Shown here in pieces: positions 1 to 7,922 of a stretch of DNA of 11,816 nucleotides (position 1 is its first letter; each line of letters starts with the position of its first letter). Location: NCBI GenBank assembly GCA_964496725.1, contig CAZCAS010000037.1, positions 1 to 11,816 on the forward strand, read 5' to 3'. Made by a program: the position numbers and the translations under genes. The stretch is from JAZGHN01 sp964496725 (GTDB lineage Bacteria > Chloroflexota > Dehalococcoidia > Dehalococcoidales > E44-bin46). Below the pieces are notes generated by a model that was not told where the DNA came from, searched no databases, and saw only the letters and a program-made list of their open reading frames with translations.

Positions 1-342
<342 letters not shown>

Positions 343-400
343 AAATTAACTTCGTTTGAACCTTCCTTCCGCTATTCAGTTGTTAAGGTACATTTTTGAG
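343..400 (-). promoter_or_regulatory. rRNA leader with boxA-like element
   Basis: Short leader between the predicted transcription start (~400) and the 16S 5' end (~342). It holds CCTTAACAACTGAATAG in the sense direction (388-372), which resembles the boxA antitermination signal of rRNA leaders (core TGCTCTTTAACA in E. coli). A TGCTC lies at about 402-398, separated from the TTAACA part, so the match to a single boxA is incomplete. No open reading frame or terminator is seen here. Assignment as boxA is tentative. Confidence 0.4.
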
Positions 401-406
401 CATCTA

Positions 407-435
407 ATAATACCAAAGTCCAGATATTTTGTCAA
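407..435 (-). promoter_or_regulatory. Sigma-70-type promoter of the 16S rRNA gene
   Basis: On the minus strand the sequence shows a perfect -35 box TTGACA (435-430), a 17-base spacer and a -10 box TATTAT (412-407). The -10 is preceded by TGG, giving an extended -10 (TGn). Predicted transcription start is near 400, leaving a ~58-base leader before 16S. Hexamers this close to consensus at optimal spacing, directly upstream of an rRNA gene, make the call strong. The -35 box is only 18 bases beyond the hypB stop codon, so any upstream activating sequence would lie partly within hypB. Confidence 0.88.
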
Positions 436-453
436 TAAATTCTAGCCTAATCT

Positions 454-1104
454 CTACCTGTTTTTCATCTGGGCCAACAGCCATGACGTCCATTGCTCAA
501 TCCCCCGGCCAGTGGTACAAGAGATTGGTATAATTTCCGCCTTCTTGTTCATCCGCTTGATTGCCTGAGAAAAGACATCGGTATCAAAATTCAGGTAAGG
601 TGAGAGGTCGACTTTATTTATTAGCACAGCATCTGCCACATGGAACATTAAGGGATATTTAAACGGCTTATCATGCCCCTCAGGAATACTTGAAATCACC
701 ACCTTCCGATGACTGCCGAGCTCAAACTCAGCGGGACATATCAAATTGCCCACATTTTCGATAAAGAGCAGGTCTATATCCTGTAGAAGCATCTTATCCA
801 GCACATTATGAATCATATTAGCATCAAGGTGACAGCCGCCATCGGTATTTATCTGGATAACGGGCACACCCTCTTTGGCTACCGTCTCAGCATCCACGCT
901 TGAGCTCACATCCCCCTCGATAACACCAACCTTGACCTTGCCTTCCAGCGCCTTTATTGTTTGCAGAATAAGGCTTGTCTTGCCAGCCCCCGGCGAGGAC
1001 ATCAGGTTCACCGCAAATATTCCATTGTTATCAAGCAGTCGGCGATTTCTCTCCGCCACCTCCTCGTTAGCACCAAGAATGTCCTTGACCACTTTTATTT
1101 CCAT
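454..1104 (-). CDS. hypB: Hydrogenase nickel-incorporation GTPase HypB
   Basis: A 216-residue SIMIBI-class GTPase that works with HypA to deliver nickel to the hydrogenase large-subunit precursor. The P-loop SSPGAGKTS lies at residues 36-44 and the guanine-specificity motif NKVD at 163-166. The metal/switch region NTDGGCHLDA has C91 and H92, and NVGNLICP has C123; these match the conserved metal-binding Cys-His-Cys of the G domain. The N terminus starts directly at the core (MEIKVVKDIL). It therefore lacks both the CxxCGC motif and the His-rich nickel-storage stretch of some HypB proteins, as in short archaeal-type forms. The start ATG shares one base with the hypA TAA stop, indicating translational coupling. 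It is the last gene of the hydrogenase directon, and an rRNA promoter begins 18 bases after its TAG stop with no visible terminator between. Confidence 0.97.
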   Translation of the reverse strand: MEIKVVKDILGANEEVAERNRRLLDNNGIFAVNLMSSPGAGKTSLILQTIKALEGKVKVGVIEGDVSSSVDAETVAKEGVPVIQINTDGGCHLDANMIHNVLDKMLLQDIDLLFIENVGNLICPAEFELGSHRKVVISSIPEGHDKPFKYPLMFHVADAVLINKVDLSPYLNFDTDVFSQAIKRMNKKAEIIPISCTTGRGIEQWTSWLLAQMKNR

Positions 1105-1445
1105 TATTCCACCTCAATACTTTCTACAAATAGTTCTTTGCCAGCGGTAAGCTCCATATTACTACTCCCACAGTGGGGACAAGCCCAGACAAATTCCTCA
1201 ATCTCAAAGTGCCCGTCACAATTCTGGCACTGTGCCGTCGTCGGCACCCTTCTGAAGGAAAGGGCAGCCTTTTCAGCAATGGTCCCCTTCCCCAGGAAAT
1301 TGAAGTAAAACTGAACACACTCTTCAACCAACCCGGTCATCTCCCCGACAACCAGATTGATTTTCTTAACCTCCTTGGCATCGGCCTTATCCGCCTGTTC
1401 CAAGACAAGGTCGAGCATACTCTGTGTAATAGATAGTTCGTGCAT
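1104..1445 (-). CDS. hypA: Hydrogenase nickel-insertion protein HypA
   Basis: Small (113-residue) nickel metallochaperone acting with HypB. It begins with the family-defining MHE, whose His2 is a nickel ligand. Residues 72-93 form a zinc ribbon with two CxxC pairs (C73/C76 and C89/C92) in QCQNC and ACPHCG. Length matches the usual ~113-118 residues, and residue composition is normal throughout. One base separates the hypE stop from the ATG, and its own stop overlaps the hypB start by one base, so hypE-hypA-hypB should be translated from one message. The ORF is intact and no alternative identity is plausible. Confidence 0.97.
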   Translation of the reverse strand: MHELSITQSMLDLVLEQADKADAKEVKKINLVVGEMTGLVEECVQFYFNFLGKGTIAEKAALSFRRVPTTAQCQNCDGHFEIEEFVWACPHCGSSNMELTAGKELFVESIEVE

Positions 1446-1446
1446 A

Positions 1447-2451
1447 CTAACAAATCCTGGGCAATAGGTCTCCTACCAGCATATCAATTATCCGGGAAGC
1501 CCCCAGAAAGGTTTTCATTACCACCCGACCGGGATGTTCCGCCCCCACCTCACCGATAATAGCCGCCTCTTTCCCATAGCGGTTGCCCTGTATTGCCCCA
1601 AGAACCTTATCGACATCGTCGGCTGAGACTATAGCCACCAGCTTGCCCTCGTTGGCTACATAGAGGGGGTCAAAGCCCAGCATCTCACAAGCACCGAGAA
1701 CTTCCTCCCTCACCGGAAGCTTCTCCTCTTCAATCCTGATGCTCACCTCTGATTGCTTCGCCAGTTCATTTAGAGTTGTAGCCAACCCTCCTCTGGTAGG
1801 GTCCCGCAAACAATGTATGTTGGAGCTGACACTTAACATCTCCGCTACCATGCCCGCCAGGGGAGCACAATCGCTTTTAAGGGAGGTGGCAAAACTCAAC
1901 CCCTCCCGCTTACTGAGGACAGCGATACCATGGTCGCCGATAGTCCCGCTCAATATCACCTTATCCCCCGGCTTTGCGTTGGACCCGGAGATATTGACCC
2001 CCTCCGCCAGCACACCGATGCCGGCGGTATTGATGAAGAGCTTGTCAGCACTACCCTGATTAACCACCTTAGTGTCTCCGGTGATAATTTTCACCCCGGC
2101 TTCTTGGGCTGCCTTCTGGGTAGAACCCACAATTTTCTCCAGGTCACTTCGGGAAAGCCCCTCTTCAATGATAAAGGAGAGGCTTAAATAGAGAGGCTTA
2201 GCCCCCGACATAGCTAAATCGTTCACTGTTCCGCAGACGGCAAGCTTGCCGATATCACCACCAGGGAAGAAGATGGGGCTGACCACATAGCTATCAGTGG
2301 TGAAGGCTAGCCGACCACTCAGGTCGAAAACAGCCGAGTCGTCCAACTTAGCTAACAGGGGATTGAGCAAAGCCTTGACAAAGCTCCTCTCCACAAGCTC
2401 GTGGGCTAGTTTTCCCCCGCTGCCATGGGCAAGTAGAATCTTATCTTCCAA
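1447..2451 (-). CDS. hypE: Hydrogenase maturation factor HypE (carbamoyl dehydratase)
   Basis: Dehydrates the thiocarbamoyl group made by HypF on its own C-terminal cysteine to a thiocyanate, the source of the CN ligands of the [NiFe] centre. Seen here: the N-terminal AHGSGGKL motif, the PurM/AIR-synthase-like core (TTDSYVVSPI, GGDIGKLAVCGTVNDLA) and the required C-terminal PRIC ending in Cys. The TTG at 2451 is chosen as start. It has AGGGG five bases upstream, gives the family-typical N terminus (M)EDKILLAHGSGG and about 334 residues, and overlaps the hypD end by 11 bases. A GTG at 2457 is possible but has almost no space after the same SD. The open frame reaches upstream to 2655, but that extension lies inside hypD and is not family-like. 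Ends one base before hypA. Confidence 0.95.
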   Translation of the reverse strand: MEDKILLAHGSGGKLAHELVERSFVKALLNPLLAKLDDSAVFDLSGRLAFTTDSYVVSPIFFPGGDIGKLAVCGTVNDLAMSGAKPLYLSLSFIIEEGLSRSDLEKIVGSTQKAAQEAGVKIITGDTKVVNQGSADKLFINTAGIGVLAEGVNISGSNAKPGDKVILSGTIGDHGIAVLSKREGLSFATSLKSDCAPLAGMVAEMLSVSSNIHCLRDPTRGGLATTLNELAKQSEVSIRIEEEKLPVREEVLGACEMLGFDPLYVANEGKLVAIVSADDVDKVLGAIQGNRYGKEAAIIGEVGAEHPGRVVMKTFLGASRIIDMLVGDLLPRIC

Positions 2452-3535
2452 GGTCACCCCTATACAGGTAATATGCGGAGCAACTGCCTTCTGAGGAGAC
2501 CATACACGGACCCACCGGCTTTTGCGGAGTACAGGCTTTGCCGAAGAGACGGCAGTCAGCAGGCGTTTTAACCCCACGCAGAATATCACCGCATATGCAA
2601 CCCTCAGGTTCACATGTAGGCCCGGGCTCGATATCGAAAGCAAGCTCAGCATCAAGGTCCCGGTATTCTTCCCTCAGTTTCAACCCGCTACCAGGAACCA
2701 CTCCCATACCCCGCCACTGAGCAGGGCAAGGCTCAAATACCTGCCCCATAAGCTTCAGGGCTTGCTGGTTTCCCTCGGGATGCACGCCACGTCGGTAAGC
2801 AATCTCAACCTTGGATTCCCCCTTCTCCACCTGCTCCACCAGCATGCCGACGCACTGCAGGATATCTATAGGCTCAAAGCCAGAGATAACGCAGGGGATA
2901 TGATAATCTTTGGCAACAGACTCCCACGGATAGGAGCCGATAATCGCACTCACATGCCCCGGACAGACAAGCCCGCCTAGCTTGACCTCGCCGGAATCGA
3001 GCAGTGCTCTAATCACAGGGGGACAGAGCTTGTGCATGGATAGGACATAATAGTTTGATATTCCCTCTGTCTTAGCCTGGAGTATGGAGGCAGCCACCGT
3101 GGGAGCAGTGGTCTCAAATCCAATCCCGAGGAAGACCACAGACTTCTCAGGGTTATCTTTGGCTATTTTAAGAGCATCCGTGGTGGAATATACCACACGG
3201 ATATCAGCGCCGCCGGCCTTAGCCTCCTGCAAACTGGTATAGCTCCCGGGTACCTTAAGCATATCACCGAAAGTGGTGATTATCGCCCCCGGGACTCGTG
3301 ATAAGGCAATGGCTTTATCAAGGTCGGCATTGGCGGTAACACAGATGGGGCAACCCGGACCCGAGACCATCTCCAGAGTTTCGGGCAGGGTTTGGCGGAT
3401 ACCATACCTGAAAATGGTAACCGTGTGACCCCCGCAGAACTCCATCAAACGAGCGGGAGTCTTTGAGCGCTGATGTATCTGTGTTATTAACCCTTTGGCT
3501 AGCTCAGGGCGTCGAAAGTCAGTAATAAACTTCAA
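2441..3535 (-). CDS. hypD: Hydrogenase maturation factor HypD
   Basis: A 364-residue Fe-S scaffold that, with HypC, assembles the Fe(CN)2CO unit of [NiFe] hydrogenase. Conserved parts: MEFCGGHTVT (31-40, C34), GPGCPICV (59-66, C62 and C65; redox-active Cys pair) and GFETTAP (139-145). The C-terminal Cys-rich region carries the [4Fe-4S] ligands (PTCEPEGCICGD through GSCSAYY). Many homologues read CGGHTHT at the first motif; here the second His is Val, a change I believe is common in the family. Its ATG overlaps the hypC stop by four bases (ATGA). HypC and HypD form a complex, so translational coupling fits. Full length, with no frame disruption. Confidence 0.97.
   Translation of the reverse strand: MKFITDFRRPELAKGLITQIHQRSKTPARLMEFCGGHTVTIFRYGIRQTLPETLEMVSGPGCPICVTANADLDKAIALSRVPGAIITTFGDMLKVPGSYTSLQEAKAGGADIRVVYSTTDALKIAKDNPEKSVVFLGIGFETTAPTVAASILQAKTEGISNYYVLSMHKLCPPVIRALLDSGEVKLGGLVCPGHVSAIIGSYPWESVAKDYHIPCVISGFEPIDILQCVGMLVEQVEKGESKVEIAYRRGVHPEGNQQALKLMGQVFEPCPAQWRGMGVVPGSGLKLREEYRDLDAELAFDIEPGPTCEPEGCICGDILRGVKTPADCRLFGKACTPQKPVGPCMVSSEGSCSAYYLYRGDLGR
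2457..2461 (-). promoter_or_regulatory. Ribosome binding site deciding the hypE start
   Basis: AGGGG on the minus strand, inside the last codons of hypD. It lies five bases before TTG (2451) but directly abuts GTG (2457). This spacing, with the family N terminus, favours the TTG start. Translation of hypE is thus probably coupled to the end of hypD. Confidence 0.5.
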
Positions 3536-3762
3536 CTCTCTTCCTCAACGAACTGGGCTATCTCCCCTAAAAGCTTCAGGGTCTCCTCGGCTTGTTCTTG
3601 ATCCAGAATATTTATGGCATAGCCAGTGTGGACCAGAGCATAGTCACCTACTTTAGCCTCCGGAGTAAGCCACAGGCTGATACGACGGGTTATCCCCCCT
3701 ACTTCAACCTCAGCCTCTTTATCTTCTATAAGCGTAATGCGTGCTGGAATAGCTAGACACAT
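3532..3762 (-). CDS. hypC: Hydrogenase assembly chaperone HypC
   Basis: A 76-residue HypC/HupF-family chaperone that carries the Fe(CN)2CO group with HypD and hands it to the large-subunit precursor. It begins MCLAIPARI; Cys2, exposed after methionine removal, is the essential ligand. The family block GDYALVHTGYAI follows. The start at 3762 is fixed by this N terminus and by GAGGAG seven bases upstream. A longer frame opening at 3822 exists but would bury Cys2 and run into hypF, so it is rejected. The hypF stop lies 10 bases upstream, within its SD region, and its own stop overlaps hypD by four bases. Confidence 0.96.
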   Translation of the reverse strand: MCLAIPARITLIEDKEAEVEVGGITRRISLWLTPEAKVGDYALVHTGYAINILDQEQAEETLKLLGEIAQFVEEES

Positions 3763-3772
3763 GATATTCTCC

Positions 3773-6061
3773 TCAACTGAAATTGGCGACCACAGCTTGA
3801 CCCAAGGAAACCCCGCCGTCATTACACGGCACCAAGCAGTGAGTGAGCACAGTGAATCCCTCTTTATGTAAAGCAGATATGGCCAGCCTCAAGAGGAGCC
3901 GATTTTGGAAGACGCCCCCACTTAAGGCTACCTCATTTATGCCACTTTTCAGGGCAATCACCTTGCACATCTCAACGATTATCTGAGCCATGGTACAATG
4001 GAACTTAGCCGATATTACAGGCACAGGAATCTGGTCTCTGATATCCTGAACTACCGATGAAACTAACTCTCTCAACTTTACCACTTTTGCCCCTTGTTCC
4101 TCAACAATAGAGAAGGGATAGGCTCCCTCCTCACCCGACTTATCTGAAGCCAGCATCTCAAGCTCGATAGCTGCCTGGGCTTCGTAGTCTATCTCGCCTC
4201 TAACCCCAGCCAGAGCAGAAATCGCATCGAAAAGACGCCCCGCACTTGAAGCCAGTGGAGAGTTTATACCGCGCTTCAGCTGCTGTTTCACTATCGCGAC
4301 CTTTCCCTGATTTAGCTTGCTCAGGGGTAGCCCCTCCAGGCAGAAGGCTTCTCCCAGCAGGATATAAAGATAGCTTAAAGCAATACGGTATGGCTTCTTT
4401 ATGGCGACGGCACCCCCCGGCAGGGGTACATATTCCAGATGTCCTACCCTCTGGAATGAGCGCCAGTCAGCGAGCAGGAATTCACCCCCCCAAATGGTGC
4501 CATCAGCGCCATACCCGGTGCCGTCAAAGGCTACCCCGATAACAGGACCTTTGACCCTATTCTCCACCAGACAGCTCACGATATGGGCATGATGATGCTG
4601 AACCGGGACCATGTTCAACCCCAGCTCCTGACCAAGTCTCAGGGCATACTTCGTGGAAAGATACTCCGGGTGCATATCATAGGCTATAATCCCCGGTTCA
4701 ATGCGAAACAGCTTCTTATAGAGCTCGATAGTATTCTCAAAATGCTCCAGTGTTTCCTCGTTCTCCATATCACCGATGTGCTGACTTAAAAAAGCATGGT
4801 CATCTTTAGTAAGGCAGAAGGTATTCTTCTCCTCAGCGCCACAGGCGAGGATTTGTTTCGACTTGAAGGGGAGAGGAATAGGATACGGCGCATAGCCCCG
4901 TGCCCGCCTTATCACCCGGGGCACATCCTCCACCAGATAAACACTGTCATCATAGCGGGCATAGATATCCCGGTTATGAAACAGGAAATAATCAGCAATG
5001 CCTCTCAGTCTTCGTAGAGCCTCGTCGTTATCCTTAGCGATAGGTTCCTCACTGATATTGCCACTGGTCATGACCAATGGCAGACCCACCTCTCTCAATA
5101 AGAGGTGATGCAAAGGGGTGTAAGGAAGCATGAGTCCGAGATACTTTAAGTTGGGAGCTACTGCTGGCGAGATATCAGATGAGCTATGCTTCCATTTCAA
5201 CAGCACAATAGGGCACTGGGGGGATTGAAGGAGCTCTCTCTCCGCACCCGATACCAGACAATGCTCCTCTACATCCGCCAGACCGGCAACCATAACCGCC
5301 AGGGGCTTAGCCCACCGCTTTTTTCTGGTTCTAAGCAGATTTACCGCTTCCTCGCTGGTGGCATCACAGGCAAGCTGGAACCCACCCAGGCCCCTGAGCG
5401 CCAGGACCTTCCCTGCCCTCAGGAGAGCGCTTGCTTCCTTAATAACATCGCGGCAATCGACAGGGCTACCATCACCATCAACCATCTCCAAACCAGGGCC
5501 ACATTTAGGACAAGCATTGGGCTGAGCATGAAAGCGCCGATCCAGAGGGTCATCGTACTCCCGCTGACACTCGGGGCACATTTTGAACTTACGCATGGTG
5601 GTCAGGGAACGGTCATAAGGGATGTCCTCGATAATGGTAAACCGAGGACCGCAATTAGTACAGTTAGTAAAGGGATAACGAAAGCGGCGGTCAGCGGGGG
5701 AGAAAACCTCTTGTTTACAATCCTCGCAGGTAGCGATATCTGGCGATACTAACTGGTATTTCCCCTTCTGAGACAGGCTTGGATAAATCTTAAAATCAGT
5801 ATAGCCTTTTGCCGGGTGGAAAACAACTTCGACCTTATCCAATCGCGCCATAGGAGGCACCTTGGCTTTAAGGTCGGTCAGGAATTTCTCTAAGCTCTCC
5901 CCGCCTCCCTCCACCTCTATCTGCACATTACCTGAGGTATTGCGTACCCAGCCTTTCAGGCTATAATCCTGAGCCAGCCGGTAAACAAAGGGGCGGAACC
6001 CAACCCCCTGCACCACCCCACGCACACTTATCTTGGCTAACTTTTTTTCTCCTACCAGCAC
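3773..6061 (-). CDS. hypF: Carbamoyltransferase HypF
   Basis: Makes the CN precursor: it converts carbamoyl phosphate and ATP to carbamoyl adenylate and transfers the carbamoyl group to the C-terminal Cys of HypE. All expected domains are present in its 762 residues. An acylphosphatase domain (about 1-92) has VVQGVGFRPFVYRL with R23, and N41. Zinc-finger pairs are at C112/C115-C134/C137 and C162/C165-C184/C187. A YrdC-like domain spans about 205-390. A Kae1-like C-terminal domain has QHHHAH, AFDGTGYGADG and LSGGVFQNRLL. Length matches the usual ~750-780. The start is a GTG at 6061 preceded by AGGAG at a short distance. An earlier start is excluded by family length, but the exact first codon is less sure. 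Lies 24 bases after metV and 10 before hypC. Confidence 0.97.
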   Translation of the reverse strand: MLVGEKKLAKISVRGVVQGVGFRPFVYRLAQDYSLKGWVRNTSGNVQIEVEGGGESLEKFLTDLKAKVPPMARLDKVEVVFHPAKGYTDFKIYPSLSQKGKYQLVSPDIATCEDCKQEVFSPADRRFRYPFTNCTNCGPRFTIIEDIPYDRSLTTMRKFKMCPECQREYDDPLDRRFHAQPNACPKCGPGLEMVDGDGSPVDCRDVIKEASALLRAGKVLALRGLGGFQLACDATSEEAVNLLRTRKKRWAKPLAVMVAGLADVEEHCLVSGAERELLQSPQCPIVLLKWKHSSSDISPAVAPNLKYLGLMLPYTPLHHLLLREVGLPLVMTSGNISEEPIAKDNDEALRRLRGIADYFLFHNRDIYARYDDSVYLVEDVPRVIRRARGYAPYPIPLPFKSKQILACGAEEKNTFCLTKDDHAFLSQHIGDMENEETLEHFENTIELYKKLFRIEPGIIAYDMHPEYLSTKYALRLGQELGLNMVPVQHHHAHIVSCLVENRVKGPVIGVAFDGTGYGADGTIWGGEFLLADWRSFQRVGHLEYVPLPGGAVAIKKPYRIALSYLYILLGEAFCLEGLPLSKLNQGKVAIVKQQLKRGINSPLASSAGRLFDAISALAGVRGEIDYEAQAAIELEMLASDKSGEEGAYPFSIVEEQGAKVVKLRELVSSVVQDIRDQIPVPVISAKFHCTMAQIIVEMCKVIALKSGINEVALSGGVFQNRLLLRLAISALHKEGFTVLTHCLVPCNDGGVSLGQAVVANFS

Positions 6062-6085
6062 AATCTCCTGCCACCCTCCAAATTA

Positions 6086-6727
6086 TCACGTAGTGAACCT
6101 CCAACCACTTAGCTGGTAATCCCTGGGGGGATGATATTCCTTGAGCAGCCCCAGTTTATTCTGCTTCTTTAATTGCTCATATATCAGGCACCAAGCGCAG
6201 TCCCTTTCAGGGTCAAGCTCACATTTGTTATCCTGCTGTCCACCACAAGCACCGTTAAGTAACCCCTTAGTACATCGAATAACGGGGCAGATACCCCCGG
6301 TCACGGCTAGCAGACAATCGCCACAGCCTCCACATCTTACCTCCATAATGCCTTTATCCCTATCCTCTGCTCCCATGAAATGGGTATTCTGCGCAGGAAA
6401 AACAGGAAGCTCAGGGAAAAGCTCAGCTAAAGTTTGCACACCTATCCCACAAGCCAAAGAGAGCACCGCCTCCACCCTCTCAACTTCTGGCTTAAACGTG
6501 GAACCAGCCAAATAATAGTCACACTGCTTTGCCATTGTCATCGTTTTAAAGTTGAAGCTTTTATTTCTCGGTTTTCCAGCAAGCCCAAGTAACTGACTCA
6601 AGGTTGCGGCCTCTTTTAAACCCCTCGGCGGCTGAGTACAGCCGTCACAGCCGGCAACCAAGATATCAGTATAGGGGGAGATACGATCCATAATCTCACC
6701 CAGGGGTTTTTGAGTCGTTATTATCAT
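6086..6727 (-). CDS. metV: MetV-like protein (methylene-THF reductase C-terminal/partner family)
   Basis: A 213-residue Cys-rich protein of the MetV type. In acetogens MetV partners MetF in the 5,10-methylenetetrahydrofolate reductase that makes methyl-THF in the Wood-Ljungdahl pathway. N-terminal half: VAGCDGCTQPP (C27, C30), C69, and a CGIGVQTLAELFP segment around C93. The C-terminal half holds RCGGCGDC (C132, C135, C138), C147, C152, the hallmark KGLLNGACGG (C161), KCELDPERDC (C169, C177) and C180. These would bind zinc and/or Fe-S clusters. The usual motif is NGPCGG, so Pro is Ala here. A good AGGAGG sits seven bases before the ATG. No metF is in the window; instead the gene lies between the ferredoxin/MvhD fusion and hypF. 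MetV identity rests on motifs recalled, not a search. A related corrinoid-pathway Fe-S protein is the main alternative. Confidence 0.82.
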   Translation of the reverse strand: MIITTQKPLGEIMDRISPYTDILVAGCDGCTQPPRGLKEAATLSQLLGLAGKPRNKSFNFKTMTMAKQCDYYLAGSTFKPEVERVEAVLSLACGIGVQTLAELFPELPVFPAQNTHFMGAEDRDKGIMEVRCGGCGDCLLAVTGGICPVIRCTKGLLNGACGGQQDNKCELDPERDCAWCLIYEQLKKQNKLGLLKEYHPPRDYQLSGWRFTT

Positions 6728-6755
6728 ACCTTGCCCTCCTTTGACTCGGTAGTTC

Positions 6756-7907
6756 TTATTTAAGAGTTTCTATCTTCTGACTAAACTCTTCTAATGCTTT
6801 GTTGAACTCCTCAGGATATCTTGGAGATGTCTCTAAGAAATAGAGCCTATCCTGAAGACCTATCTGACCCAGTATTTCGCTTAGAGCAGCCATCGAATGC
6901 TGTGCCTTCCCACTCGCCTTTTCTTGCTTGCAATCCTCCTCCGAGCAAGCCGCTATCATCACACCATCCACATCTTTCTGCAAAGCCTGCAAGACATGGA
7001 ATTTATCAATCCTGGAGGCACAAGGCAAATCTATAAAGCGAACGTTAGGCAATACCTCCCCATTGAGTGCGGGGAAAACAGCCCACTGGCAGCGGAATAC
7101 CAAAATCTTTGGCGACTCCATTTCCGATGATAGCTTGGCAATCAGATTCGAAATGCGTTCCTTCTCCCAGTTCTCTAAATCCAGGGCTATCGCCGGGCAC
7201 ATAGCCACGCACAAACCACAGCCCTGACAGGCATCTAAATCAAAATCGGCCGCCTCCGAGCCTATAAGCTTGGCAGCATCATAAGGGCAATAATAAACAC
7301 AGTTGCCACAGCTAATGCACAGGTCTCTATCCACCTTCACCTTGAGGCTATGCCGTTTAAGGGTCATAACCTCACGGCTATAGCCAAACTGGTTCAAAAG
7401 AACATTAAGGGCGAGAATCTTGCGACCGGTGACGGGGCTCCCTCTGTCATATCGACAGTAATCCTCGTCACAGGCAAGGAGGTAAATCTTTTTTATTCCC
7501 ATAAGTAGAGCCTTCAGATATAGCTCTGCCGGGATGCGACCAACGCAAGGCACTAACATGGGAATAAACTTTGATACTCCAAATAGCTTCTCCACCCCTG
7601 TCATATCAGGGGCACTGCCCCGACACATAATAACCAATGTATCGGAGGCATATTCCTTCTTTGCCTTCTCCAGGTACTTAATTGAGGAATCAAGGTCATA
7701 ATAAACAGTGTCTATAACTCTGGCCGGGCAATTAGCGTAGCAGAGGCCACACACCTGGCATTTTGCTATATCCAGGGTAATCGTATTTGTTTCAGGATCC
7801 TTCTTAAGCGCTTCGTAGGGACAAAGGGTGGAACATATGGAGCAACTGCTACAATGATCTATATCCTGTTTGACAGCCACTACATCCCGCATGGCTTGCT
7901 CGCTCAT
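6756..7907 (-). CDS. Tandem ferredoxin-MvhD fusion (duplicated electron-transfer subunit)
   Basis: A 383-residue soluble protein made of two copies of [two 4Fe-4S ferredoxin motifs + MvhD-like domain]. Copy 1: C19/22/25/29 and C50/53/56/60, then an MvhD-like part with C95, PCVGRI (C121) and LACDEDYC (C146, C151). Copy 2: C197/200/203/207 and C227/230/233/237, then C273, PCASRI (C296) and AACSEEDC (C321, C326). Equivalent cysteines are 175-178 residues apart, so an internal duplication is clear. That gives four predicted [4Fe-4S] clusters plus up to two further sites. Both MvhD-like halves carry one Cys where MvhD has CxxC, but keep the later Cys residues. Likely role (inferred): electron wire between the hydrogenase/MvhD and an acceptor, perhaps the MetV complex. 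The upstream SD AAGGTGG is well placed. No membrane segment is seen. Its exact family name is unknown to me. Confidence 0.85.
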   Translation of the reverse strand: MSEQAMRDVVAVKQDIDHCSSCSICSTLCPYEALKKDPETNTITLDIAKCQVCGLCYANCPARVIDTVYYDLDSSIKYLEKAKKEYASDTLVIMCRGSAPDMTGVEKLFGVSKFIPMLVPCVGRIPAELYLKALLMGIKKIYLLACDEDYCRYDRGSPVTGRKILALNVLLNQFGYSREVMTLKRHSLKVKVDRDLCISCGNCVYYCPYDAAKLIGSEAADFDLDACQGCGLCVAMCPAIALDLENWEKERISNLIAKLSSEMESPKILVFRCQWAVFPALNGEVLPNVRFIDLPCASRIDKFHVLQALQKDVDGVMIAACSEEDCKQEKASGKAQHSMAALSEILGQIGLQDRLYFLETSPRYPEEFNKALEEFSQKIETLK

Positions 7908-7922
7908 TTCACTTCCACCTTT

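Noticed and set aside
2458..2655. 66-residue N-terminal extension of the hypE frame
   Set aside because: It lies wholly within hypD in another frame, does not look like HypE sequence, and the family N terminus (EDKILLAHGSGG) begins at the TTG/GTG near 2451-2457.
3763..3822. 20-residue upstream extension of hypC
   Set aside because: It overlaps the end of hypF and would bury the essential Cys2; the MCLAIPARI start has its own ribosome binding site.
5186..5752. Plus-strand open frame of 188 codons
   Set aside because: Antisense shadow of hypF, whose domains are fully conserved across the same stretch; the plus-strand product shows no recognisable motif.
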